DNA from: a virus
Direction: 5' to 3' (one strand)
Length of the DNA stretch: 21,710 nt
IMG/VR virus record: IMGVR_UViG_3300027854_000014
Coordinates: 1 to 21,710 of that record
Positions 6,819 to 15,146 of this stretch are shown piece after piece; position 1 is the stretch's first letter, and every line of letters begins with the position of its first letter. Position numbers and translations under genes: made by a program. The notes beneath the pieces are model-generated. The model was not told the origin of the DNA. It did not search any database and worked only from the letters and a program-made list of their open reading frames with translations.

Positions 6819-9217
6819 TATACGTCCAACCCGTCTCCAAGGCTGTTTTCGCCACTGGGTGTTCTAAATCCTTCTTGATTTCCAGTAGTCGGGGATTCAT
6901 TCACGACCTGCGCATTTGTCTTGCTGAATAAATTCGTCTGTTTCAAGAAGCGATCCGTTTTTGCAATGCTGCAATAAGTGTCACAATCTGTGATTATGTC
7001 CCCCGTGCAGTTGTATTGGAGATGCCCTTGATGAGAAATGTCTACATCTCCTATGATGTTTAGACGCATAGCCTTTCCTGCCGCATTTGGTAGGATAGTG
7101 ATTTCTATCCCACCATCGAGGGCTGCTGTAACGGAGCGCCCCTGATTGTCTTTTCCTAGTGCCACGACAAGTCCACCTGCTAAATCCATGAGCAACGATT
7201 GACCTGACGTCAGATTCTTCCCCAATCGCAATAGAACATCTTGCACCGTATGGAGATCGAAAGATAACCCCGAAGCATCCATGTTAGTTACGGGAGGACC
7301 ACTCGAAATGTAGGGAGCTTGATTAAAACTGACTGAAGTTCCAGCGTTCGGCGGCGGAGTTCCTACCTGCGTTAGATCGTGGAATGCGTAGACGTTGTCA
7401 CCTGCACCGTAAGTTGGCCGCCCTGGAGACTTCGAGTCCATACGAGCTGGGTCAGTAACATCCCAGACCTTTACTCCCGGCCCATCCACGTAGCCGTTGT
7501 AAAAATGCCGACGTTTTGCAAGAGGGCTACGGGCACCCAAACGAACAATCGCCGCGCCATCCATGGCAGCTCGCAGAGAAACGTTTTCAAACCCAGTCTT
7601 ATTTGCAAGATCACCAGGATCACCGGGTCCGTACTTCGATTTCTTCCAGTATTGCAAGGTCCGGGGCAGAACTTTATCCTTTTGGCCTCGCATCTGGGTA
7701 AGGACCGTGCGTCTGTTTGCACCCGTGGGATTGGGTAGCGATGTGTCATCTGCACCCAACCGAAGAACTGTTTGTCCCAACGCCTGGAGATCGATAGCGT
7801 CTTCCTCGTCACGATTCTTTCCTATGACCAGTTTCAAAGAACCGACCAAATGACCTTCCAACGAGCGGCCCGCGCCGTGTGGATGTTCATAATTTCCACT
7901 CAAAGGGATGTTTTCCTTTGGGAGTGTGGATCCTATTTCAAATGAGGTGAGACCCTCTTTGGTGACATCTAAACGTGTAGTGTTGTATTCAGCTGGGAAT
8001 CGAAAAGCCAGCGCTGAAGCGGCGAGTCGCGCTTCCGTATGGTCCATGGAATCCACAACTGGCTTATAACTGGACTGCACATCACTTCCAAAACGTCCTG
8101 CTGAAGTGTAAGGAAACAAGACCGGTTTGAGGGGATAACCGTAAGTGTCGGTGTCAAACAAATTGTATCCAACCAAAGTGCCCGCTGTTCGTTCCAAAAT
8201 GAAAGCACGGCGTCCAGGAGTGACCCCGTCACCAGTTGTAGGTCCGACCGCTTTCAATGTTCGCGAATTTGGATGATCTACACCTTGGTTGATGGCGAAG
8301 GATTCATTATCATGGGAAATGACAAGGCTCGGACCGGTCGCGCCCGTAGCACCCACGGTCGTTTGGACGATAGTGGTACGCGCCCAAGGATCCGCGATCG
8401 TTCCCAACGCTGCATCGAAGAGAGCCGTCTCCAGGATTTCGTAAGGCAGTGGATAGTCTAACGAATACTCCTGCACACGTTCGGTGACTTCCGCAAACGG
8501 AATGATGTCTTGGGCATTTGAAACGTATCGATCCGAGAGGTTGGCTCCCGGCTTGAGATAGACCACATATTCCTTGGATCCATCTGGCAAAACACGGGGT
8601 TTAACTGGACCAGTCGCGCCAGTTGTCCCACCGGGACGATTGATAGGTCCGTTGAAACTGAGGCTCGCATCGGTGTAAGTAACCCGACGACCAGTCATCT
8701 GGACCCAAGTATGGCGATCGGCGTCTACTTTATCTCTTGTGAGGTCCTGGCCGCTGCGGTCCCATCCGCTATCCATCAGTTCGCTATAACCATTCGTGTA
8801 CGTTGCGGTTTTTTGACCGGGGTAGGCTTTCCGGTAGGTTCCGCGCTTGCGATATTGAAATCCTTCTACACCTTCCGCACCACGAAAGGCAATAGAGTCT
8901 TGGGCACGAAGAGACTCCGAAACTATGTATGAAACGATACCAACTTGAGAAAATCCACCGGCATAGAACAACGGAGCAGCCAGGCAAAACGTGCCGGTTT
9001 CGGGCATCTGAACATCGGTGCTATCCAGTCCCGAAGCGTTAGCAGGCATGACCGAAACATCAGCAAAAATCAAATCGTTTCGCAGGTCTAACAAAGAGCA
9101 GACCTTGTGTTCATAATCTACTGAAAGCACCCTAGCCACAAAGAGCTGGGACTCGTTCTGCGCCCGCGTCTGCTGGTTAGGGTCTTGCCGGTACATCAAT
9201 GAGTTTTCACCGGGCAT
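6818..9217 (-). CDS. Baseplate central spike-like protein (OB fold plus beta-strand repeats)
   Basis: A 799-residue protein. Residues about 24-100 fit the N-terminal OB fold of gp5/gpV baseplate spikes (FVARVLSVD, VCSLLDLR, PETGTFCLAAP, GIVSYI). Residues about 640-760 show short alternating strands with repeated GG and GD turns (DLAGGLVVALGKD, GRSVTAALDGGIEI, GDVDISHQGHLQY, GDIITDC), like the beta-helix of membrane-piercing spikes. Two collagen-like stretches, GTTGATGP near 197-204 and GATGATGP at 289-296, flank an inserted domain. No lysozyme motif like that of T4 gp5 is seen; wall cutting may instead come from the transglycosylase fusion at 13791-15146. It follows the hub gene by 2 bases with no RBS of its own, so coupling is likely. 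The family call rests on fold-like patterns, not close identity. Confidence 0.7.
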   Translation of the reverse strand: MPGENSLMYRQDPNQQTRAQNESQLFVARVLSVDYEHKVCSLLDLRNDLIFADVSVMPANASGLDSTDVQMPETGTFCLAAPLFYAGGFSQVGIVSYIVSESLRAQDSIAFRGAEGVEGFQYRKRGTYRKAYPGQKTATYTNGYSELMDSGWDRSGQDLTRDKVDADRHTWVQMTGRRVTYTDASLSFNGPINRPGGTTGATGPVKPRVLPDGSKEYVVYLKPGANLSDRYVSNAQDIIPFAEVTERVQEYSLDYPLPYEILETALFDAALGTIADPWARTTIVQTTVGATGATGPSLVISHDNESFAINQGVDHPNSRTLKAVGPTTGDGVTPGRRAFILERTAGTLVGYNLFDTDTYGYPLKPVLFPYTSAGRFGSDVQSSYKPVVDSMDHTEARLAASALAFRFPAEYNTTRLDVTKEGLTSFEIGSTLPKENIPLSGNYEHPHGAGRSLEGHLVGSLKLVIGKNRDEEDAIDLQALGQTVLRLGADDTSLPNPTGANRRTVLTQMRGQKDKVLPRTLQYWKKSKYGPGDPGDLANKTGFENVSLRAAMDGAAIVRLGARSPLAKRRHFYNGYVDGPGVKVWDVTDPARMDSKSPGRPTYGAGDNVYAFHDLTQVGTPPPNAGTSVSFNQAPYISSGPPVTNMDASGLSFDLHTVQDVLLRLGKNLTSGQSLLMDLAGGLVVALGKDNQGRSVTAALDGGIEITILPNAAGKAMRLNIIGDVDISHQGHLQYNCTGDIITDCDTYCSIAKTDRFLKQTNLFSKTNAQVVNESPTTGNQEGFRTPSGENSLGDGLDV

Positions 9218-9219
9218 AA

Positions 9220-12054
9220 TTAGGGTTTCAACAGATTCTTGAAATCATTCACAAGAGTATCTGTAGTGGTTGCCGTGTTATTTTGAATCGCAATCTTTAT
9301 CTCCTGTAAGGTGTTAGGTGAAGGTGCAGGCGTTCCAGTGAGGAACACATTCACCACATTGGTCACTTGGTTCTTCAGTGCCAATTCTATCGCCGCGTCT
9401 GAACCCGCTGCTGGTACGTTATCAGGTTGAGCCTTCATGGTTAATGAGGTGTCTCCTCCCGGTGCATTCGGTTGTGTCCATACCAGTTCAAACGAAGAAT
9501 CATTCGCCAGAGCATTTGAAACGTCCTGTTGTTGCTTTAACAATACCGACGAAGCCTCTGAGCTAGGGTTAATCAAACCTGCAAACAAAGCGGTATCCGT
9601 TAAGGTTATCTGTGCGGCAGCTTCTGGGCTAACGTTATCCACAAGTTTCCCTTCACGAGTTTCCTTGTAGGCTTGTTTCAGACTCTTCCAACGTCCTAGC
9701 GGAAAAACACTGACAACTTCATAGCCTTTCTCATCGGTGAACGGTTGATAGTAGACGATCTTCTGAAAGTACCCGGATGTCATGCCACTCTCGGCAGCAG
9801 AGGATCCACTACTTCCCGGAGTCGCGCCCGCCGCGCTAGTGGATGCAGCGGGACCGGTTGGTCCTATTATGTTGTTCGCGCTGAAATAGGGGGTGTTGTT
9901 CGGTCCATCAGTGTCAGGTTGCACCCGGTAACTGTGGGCTTTTGTGTCCCCCCGCGTAGACCAATCAGTTCCCATGTGGTTCTTGTACCAATCGGCCAAC
10001 GCCGTCGATTCTGCATTCACCGGGGCATCCGATGCAAGAAGTTGAGTTGGTGTATCCCCATTAAAGCACACAGCGGGATTGTTGGATGGGGTGGACGCAT
10101 TTGTAGAACTACGAGCTGAAGCTCCGGGAAGGTTACTCAAAAATGCATTCGTGCTCGGACTGAGAGGATTGAAAGGAGTACTTTGATCCGGTGGATTAGT
10201 CCACTTCATCACCAAGTTGGGCTGCGTAGTCAAAACTGATTGACCACTTGCCTGCACCGACGGGAACATTGGCCGTTTGCGGAGTGTGTCTAGCATAATG
10301 GTCATTGTCGCTGTTCCTGAGATCGCGTAATTGATACCAATCGACTTTACGTACCCATACATGTCTTTATGCGGAAGGTACATTGGGAATCCGAGGTGTA
10401 ATTCAGGGCGCATTGGGATTGTAAAAGTGTAGGTCCGGAACCCTCGATTTGAACGTACCAATTCGTTCACAGCGTAAGCATACATCAAGAACTTGTCGCT
10501 CTGTTCAACCCACGGTATAGCTCTGGCGGGTTGTTCGCGTAAACCAAAGTGAGAGAGTTTCGGAAGATCTATGTGAGAAGCTGTAGCCTTTAGTGAGTCT
10601 TGAATATCCAATTGGAATCCGCGTGAGAATGTTCCCCTGATGGACATGCGGGTATTTTGAACTGCTCCTTCATCTTCAGTTTCACTTTCACTAATAATCT
10701 CATCCAGATATACCACAAATGGATTGGTACCAACCGTCACATTATCAATGGGTGATTTGCCGAGAGTTGCATCGTTAGAAGGGGCTGGAGCTAGATTGGT
10801 CACGTCCAAATTGTACAACGGTGCTTTGAAGATTATCTCGCCATTAAGATCTTGGAATCCCTCGAATCCTATGGTATGAAGAATGTTACGAATGCGTTCC
10901 AGACGCGATGTGATAGTGCCGTTGACCAAGTTGACACTCCCAACTTTGAAATCCGGAGTGTACCCGCGAATTGAAGAAACAAATGTATCACGTATAGGAG
11001 CAGTGACCGAGGTTGTGCTGTATGTGGATTCTGACGTGACTCGGTATTTATCCGCTTTGTTGTGTTGGTGTTCGTTGTACTTTGTCACCGTGTTGATGTT
11101 AACCCCTTCAGCCACCAAACTGCCCAAGTAACCCATCACATGAACATCCCTAAGGAGGCTGCTCAAAATCGCTTGCCACTTCACACAATAGTTAGCCTTG
11201 ATTCCATCGGCGTAAATCTCCCCTGCTATGGTCTGACTCTTGTTAGCAATTGTGTTGAGTTGGAAACCTTCGAATGTCACACCCCGACAAAAGGTATCCG
11301 CGATTTGCTCATATGGGTCCAAAGCCCATTGATTGGTCTGAAAAATCTCAGCCGTTCTGTTAGAGTTAGAAAGTAGCGCCGGGTGGATGTCTATTTGCAT
11401 CATTTCCAAGAAACGCAGGATCCCTCTGACTTGGATTGAGATTTCTAGAGTTTTGCCATTGTCAACATGCGAAATGTGGGTAGATAAACCCTTAAAAACT
11501 CTGTAGTAAATAGTGTTTCCAGTAGACGAAAACCAATAACCTTTGGCAAAAACTTGGACCTGTGTCATACTCTGGATGAGATTGTTTCCACCCGGAGATT
11601 GGAAAAGATGTGCTGCGTAATTGGGGATAGACAATCCTATAGAGCCACTTGGGAGCAAATTGTCAACATCATAACCCACGTTGAAATTCTGGACGTAATT
11701 GTTAAAGTTGACAATGACCCCTTGTGCAACGCTGCCCGCGCTAGGCTGCGCTCCGTTGGGGTTCAAGTAAGGGTTAATAAGATAGGGAAAACCGTCCAGA
11801 TACACAATGATGTCCGGAGCAGTTTTGTTGATGGTCCGTTCTTGAACTGTCTGGATAAAATTTCGGATCTTGTTGGCAGCGGGGCCAAAAGGCACACTGT
11901 TGGTTCCACTTGTAGGAGTGAACACATTAGCTCCAGGCGGAGTTGTAGCGGGGACCGTAGCATTTGGTGCGGGTATCGATGTGGGCACCGAGACGTTCAC
12001 CAAACTCGTGGTAGGAGGATTTGATAATGGCGAGTTGGAAGGAGTAGAAGGCAT
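9220..12054 (-). CDS. Baseplate hub protein (gp27-like)
   Basis: A 944-residue protein. Residues 1-58 are low-complexity Pro/Thr/Ser. Residues about 75-230 look like a tail-tube-like beta domain (DIIVYLDGFPYLI, ISIQVRGILRFLEMM). The signature is at 549-595: RPELHLGFPMYLPHKDMYGY then VKSIGINY and T-M-T-I-M-L-D-T-L-R-K-R. This corresponds to the hub segment where p.L.iG.p.yi....yYV..i.h....G....T.l...R is conserved. After a Gly/Ser/Ala linker (730-760) comes a C-terminal segment with DEKGYEV and GRWKSL (774-792) and a helical tail. Its position between the baseplate paralogue and the spike gene fits a hub that holds the spike. The start abuts the preceding stop (TAAATG). T4 gp27 is about 390 residues, so this protein is much larger. 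I am fairly sure of a hub role, less so of each domain. Confidence 0.75.
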   Translation of the reverse strand: MPSTPSNSPLSNPPTTSLVNVSVPTSIPAPNATVPATTPPGANVFTPTSGTNSVPFGPAANKIRNFIQTVQERTINKTAPDIIVYLDGFPYLINPYLNPNGAQPSAGSVAQGVIVNFNNYVQNFNVGYDVDNLLPSGSIGLSIPNYAAHLFQSPGGNNLIQSMTQVQVFAKGYWFSSTGNTIYYRVFKGLSTHISHVDNGKTLEISIQVRGILRFLEMMQIDIHPALLSNSNRTAEIFQTNQWALDPYEQIADTFCRGVTFEGFQLNTIANKSQTIAGEIYADGIKANYCVKWQAILSSLLRDVHVMGYLGSLVAEGVNINTVTKYNEHQHNKADKYRVTSESTYSTTSVTAPIRDTFVSSIRGYTPDFKVGSVNLVNGTITSRLERIRNILHTIGFEGFQDLNGEIIFKAPLYNLDVTNLAPAPSNDATLGKSPIDNVTVGTNPFVVYLDEIISESETEDEGAVQNTRMSIRGTFSRGFQLDIQDSLKATASHIDLPKLSHFGLREQPARAIPWVEQSDKFLMYAYAVNELVRSNRGFRTYTFTIPMRPELHLGFPMYLPHKDMYGYVKSIGINYAISGTATMTIMLDTLRKRPMFPSVQASGQSVLTTQPNLVMKWTNPPDQSTPFNPLSPSTNAFLSNLPGASARSSTNASTPSNNPAVCFNGDTPTQLLASDAPVNAESTALADWYKNHMGTDWSTRGDTKAHSYRVQPDTDGPNNTPYFSANNIIGPTGPAASTSAAGATPGSSGSSAAESGMTSGYFQKIVYYQPFTDEKGYEVVSVFPLGRWKSLKQAYKETREGKLVDNVSPEAAAQITLTDTALFAGLINPSSEASSVLLKQQQDVSNALANDSSFELVWTQPNAPGGDTSLTMKAQPDNVPAAGSDAAIELALKNQVTNVVNVFLTGTPAPSPNTLQEIKIAIQNNTATTTDTLVNDFKNLLKP

Positions 12055-13191
12055 TTAATTTGGTCTCACAAATATTGATGTAGATGAAAGAGGGTTGTAA
12101 ATGTCCTGGGTAGGTGATTGATCCATAGAACTTGTATTAGAAGACACACAATTCATGGTTACATATTCGTACGCATTGGTGGCTGAAGCCACAGTAGGAG
12201 CTGCGCTACCAGAAGAGGGTAGACTCGCTATTGAAGGTGAAACTCCCGGCGAAGAAGCAGTTTGTCCCGGCGCATACCCGGCTGCCGGCTGACCCGGTGT
12301 TATTGCCGATGGCGAAGATTCAGCTTGCGTCTGCTGTTGATCGTAGGCCCGATAGATCCCATATGTGTGCCCTCGTTCTACCTCGTTGTGGATGCTATCC
12401 AGCCAGGGGGAATCAGGACGGAAACGTTCTTTCCATGCTATAAACGTGATAGTGAAATTAGCCAAAAATGGTTTTTCTGCATCCTGGGAAACTGTCAAAT
12501 TATCAAACATGCCTGACCAGAAAAAATTCCCAACAACCAGCTCAACGTCTTGGTGCATTTTGATGCGACGACGCGTGAAATCTGGAGTAGACAACGGCCC
12601 TTCTCCTAGCTCCTCTCCTTCAAACCAATAGCCGTTGTTCTCGTATACCATCACCAACTGAGTTAGATTCCGGTACGACTCGGAGAACGGTTGGTAAGCA
12701 TCTGTGAGACCCGCTGAAAAATATTGCCCCGCCGTTTGCCCGCTAAGTGAGATCTGAACCATGTCTTCACCCCAGACACCGAACTGCCAACCCTCACGAG
12801 TCAGAGATTGAGCATCCACCGTTGTACGTGTAACAGACATAGTTGCTGGATTCACAAGGAAAGAAAAGATTCCAGCTTCAGCAGGATATGGATTTCCGTT
12901 CGCAAGTCCTCGATGCGGGATACGGATCTGTATGTATTCATAGAGATTTAAGGCCGTCCGATCATCAGGAGAAATACGGAAATCTTCGGTTTGTATTTCA
13001 GGAGCAGTGCTCGGAGGCCGCCCCGTCTTTTGGGCGTTGGCGATAGATTGATTTTGAAGAGAGGTAAGATTCTGATAGTTTGGTATGAAACGCTTCTCGC
13101 CACGGATGGGCAACTGCAAAGGTGAGATGCCAGCGTTCGCTGGAGTTGTCAGCGCAATTTCACTGAAATCGTTTTGGTTCTGACTGGCCAT
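12055..13191 (-). CDS. Baseplate/tail-tip protein, paralogue of the 13791-15146 C-terminal domain
   Basis: A 378-residue protein. The core, about 108-260, carries FLVNPATMSVTRTT, REGWQFGVWGEDM (132-144), SLSGQTAG, then WSGMFDNLTVSQDAEKPF (225-242) and FTITFIAWKER (246-256). The same layout occurs in the C-terminal half of the upstream transglycosylase fusion, so the two are duplicated and diverged. Residues 285-350 are a Gln/Ser/Pro/Ala-rich flexible tail. The hub follows directly (TAAATG). Its start lies immediately after the HNH stop, and the RBS AAAGGAAA is inside the last codons of the HNH gene. I infer a ring component joining the tube end to the hub. A LysM-type baseplate protein such as gp53 is an alternative, but no clear LysM motif was seen. 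Confidence 0.7.
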   Translation of the reverse strand: MASQNQNDFSEIALTTPANAGISPLQLPIRGEKRFIPNYQNLTSLQNQSIANAQKTGRPPSTAPEIQTEDFRISPDDRTALNLYEYIQIRIPHRGLANGNPYPAEAGIFSFLVNPATMSVTRTTVDAQSLTREGWQFGVWGEDMVQISLSGQTAGQYFSAGLTDAYQPFSESYRNLTQLVMVYENNGYWFEGEELGEGPLSTPDFTRRRIKMHQDVELVVGNFFWSGMFDNLTVSQDAEKPFLANFTITFIAWKERFRPDSPWLDSIHNEVERGHTYGIYRAYDQQQTQAESSPSAITPGQPAAGYAPGQTASSPGVSPSIASLPSSGSAAPTVASATNAYEYVTMNCVSSNTSSMDQSPTQDIYNPLSSTSIFVRPN

Positions 13192-13194
13192 TTA
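13187..13194. repeat. 8-bp repeat at the start of the baseplate gene and the HNH gene
   Basis: GCCATTTA recurs at 13763-13770 and also at the start of the transglycosylase fusion (15143-15149 region). Because TAAATG junctions are common in this operon, part of this match is expected. Confidence 0.25.
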
Positions 13195-13767
13195 TGAAAG
13201 TTTCCTTTCTAGGGCACCAATCAACAATTTCAATTCTTCTAGTGAAGCGTTACTTTTCATGGTATTTGCCTTTTTGGATATGATCCAGAAATTATCCTTG
13301 GTATACCCACCTTCATTTCTTATTCTGTCTACAGTAGGACTATTTTCTTTTCCACCTCTTAATCCCATTGCTTTTACTAATGGGATGTCCAACACAGGGC
13401 ATTTGCTCGGTATCAAAATGTCATCCATAGTGAGTTCAAAAGGGATCCCCTTACGCTTCGCTCTCCATCGTGCCGAATTGAAAAGCACAAATTCTAACGT
13501 TTTACTTTTCCCGTGTGTTGTGTGACTTAACGACATTTTTCGTTTTGCTTCTTCAGAACGAGTTTTCCCCAAATTAGAGATAGCGCGGGTACATCCACAA
13601 CTTTTAGTGCCGTTTGTTGCTCCTAAGTTGTCACCGTTTATCACTTTAGTGGTTCCGCAATCGCAAACACAAAGCCAGAGCAGGATGCCCCGCTCATTCT
13701 TTCCTTGTAAAGACCTGGCCACTAATTTTCCGTATCTCTTATCTGTTCTATCAACAAAAGTTGCCAT
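13192..13767 (-). CDS. HNH-like homing endonuclease with Cys-rich and NUMOD3-like modules
   Basis: A 191-residue protein. Residues 11-59 form a Cys-rich module (RYGKLVARS, then C33-x-C35-x-C37-G, GDNL, SCGC at 56-59). A NUMOD3-like helix follows (RSEEAKRKMS, 70-79). The nuclease core has C-P-V-L-D-I-P-L (123-130), SPTVDRI (143-149) and GYTKDNFWIISKKANTMKS (154-172), a well-known phage HNH variant in which D.D/DRI and N..K replace the plain HNH. The RBS AAGGTGA lies about 9 bases before the ATG. The gene sits between the two baseplate paralogues, 23 bases after one and abutting the other. Two sample lines are 33-35% GC against about 50% in one line of the upstream gene, which supports recent arrival. 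It shares its modules, in a different order, with the HNH gene at 972-1676. Confidence 0.88.
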   Translation of the reverse strand: MATFVDRTDKRYGKLVARSLQGKNERGILLWLCVCDCGTTKVINGDNLGATNGTKSCGCTRAISNLGKTRSEEAKRKMSLSHTTHGKSKTLEFVLFNSARWRAKRKGIPFELTMDDILIPSKCPVLDIPLVKAMGLRGGKENSPTVDRIRNEGGYTKDNFWIISKKANTMKSNASLEELKLLIGALERKLS

Positions 13768-13790
13768 TTAAAGAATCACCTTCTCGTACA

Positions 13791-15146
13791 TTATACTGAT
13801 ACTCCCACTGGGGGTAACTCTAGTAAAGTGATAGTTCTTTCTATTTGAAAAACAAAATTGAAATGCCATTGATATGGATCTTTGGCATCTTGGGACCATG
13901 AAAGTGATTTGAAGTAGCCTAAAAAAGTGCTATCTTTCAAAGTCATAGCGATAGACCCGCGAGCAAACACATCGTTGTTTCTGCTGTGTCCTTGTTGACT
14001 GCTGACGCCTAACGTTGGAGACCAAGCCGAAATCCCGTCCATTTGATCCCCGGAAAGAGATCCAGTGCTGTTGTCCGTACGAAACCAAATGTTACCGTTG
14101 TTTTTGAACAAAGAGAGAAGTTCCACAAAGGCATCTTGGGCTGCTACCCGGAAGGAACTCGTGCTTCCTGAAGCCATTGGGCTTCCCTCAGCGTTGCTCA
14201 CCAAAACATCCCCGGCTGCGTCAGTCTCCAAAGCCCAGAACCCTTTGTTTAGGACCGCAATGAGATCCGTGCTTGTCTGTGCAGTGCTCAAGAAATCTGT
14301 TAACCCCAGCTGGTTCATGAAGACACCGGTGGTGCACGTACCTTCTATCATATCAGCTTGCATCCCCCACATAGTGACATGCCATCCCGTTCGCCCTTGC
14401 TGCTTGTTGTAAACGTGTTTGGAGGTCTTCTGGAAACTCTTTACCGAAGCGTTTAGTTGCACTTGGATAGGTTGCCCATGCGCTGTTCCATCCGCAGCAG
14501 ACTGGTTACACAATGCCACTCCTTCCTTGTTCTTTAGGATCATGACGAAAGAAACCGGAGTGACGAAGGAGCGAGCACGCTTGTTACCCGTGACTAAATT
14601 GGTATCTTGATACCATGGCGTGTTATCCAGATTTGTCGTGATGACAATGCCTGGAATGATGGCTTGCATCGCGGCTGGCGATACCTGAAGATTAGGCAAC
14701 GAGATAAAATTGGAGGGCACGTCACCCATGTCACCACCCAAAGCCGGATTAGTAGGGGTACTGAGAGTGCTGGCCGGATTACTTTGACTCACAGCTAAAA
14801 AATCAAGATAATTCTGATTTCCATACGCGCCCCACGCAGGACTAAAACTTCCACCTTCAGCTTGCCAAATTTGATAAGCTTCATTGAAGTTGGCCTGAGG
14901 ATCCAGGAAATTACTCAAATCCCCGTGTGCACCGTTGATTTGCATAAGTCCAACCGATCCCCCATGGGGATCATTCGGGTTGAAGTTATTCGGGATTCCG
15001 TCACTTTCTGCTTGTGCCACCGCCGCCGCTTGCTGCACAGCCACTCCCCGAAAGCCTGCAGCGTAAGCGAACTGCTGTAACTCTTGGTTACTGTACGCAG
15101 GTAACGGAACTGCGCCTGAAGGAAAAGTGATGATTGTGTTTGCCAT
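13791..15146 (-). CDS. Tail-associated lytic transglycosylase fused to a baseplate domain
   Basis: A 451-residue two-part protein. Residues about 18-115 form an SLT/GH23-like domain: AAAVAQAESDG with candidate catalytic E47, then GGSVGLMQIN (62-71) and YQIWQAEGGSFSPAW (91-105). This domain would cleave peptidoglycan glycan strands locally during DNA injection. After a Ser/Thr/Pro linker (120-145), residues about 195-440 hold a beta-rich domain with RTGWHVTMWGMQADM (252-266), GTCTTGVF and LGYFKSLSWSQDAKDPYQW (409-427). That domain parallels the 378-residue protein downstream. The start abuts the tape-measure stop (TAAATG), with AAGGAAG about 8 bases upstream inside that gene. An enzyme carried on a structural baseplate part makes sense next to the tape measure. 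Confidence 0.85.
   Translation of the reverse strand: MANTIITFPSGAVPLPAYSNQELQQFAYAAGFRGVAVQQAAAVAQAESDGIPNNFNPNDPHGGSVGLMQINGAHGDLSNFLDPQANFNEAYQIWQAEGGSFSPAWGAYGNQNYLDFLAVSQSNPASTLSTPTNPALGGDMGDVPSNFISLPNLQVSPAAMQAIIPGIVITTNLDNTPWYQDTNLVTGNKRARSFVTPVSFVMILKNKEGVALCNQSAADGTAHGQPIQVQLNASVKSFQKTSKHVYNKQQGRTGWHVTMWGMQADMIEGTCTTGVFMNQLGLTDFLSTAQTSTDLIAVLNKGFWALETDAAGDVLVSNAEGSPMASGSTSSFRVAAQDAFVELLSLFKNNGNIWFRTDNSTGSLSGDQMDGISAWSPTLGVSSQQGHSRNNDVFARGSIAMTLKDSTFLGYFKSLSWSQDAKDPYQWHFNFVFQIERTITLLELPPVGVSV

Noticed and set aside
9745-10119. Plus-strand open frame of 124 codons
   Set aside because: It lies fully inside the hub gene on the other strand, has no credible RBS, and its Arg/Ser/Cys-rich composition is that of an antisense shadow.
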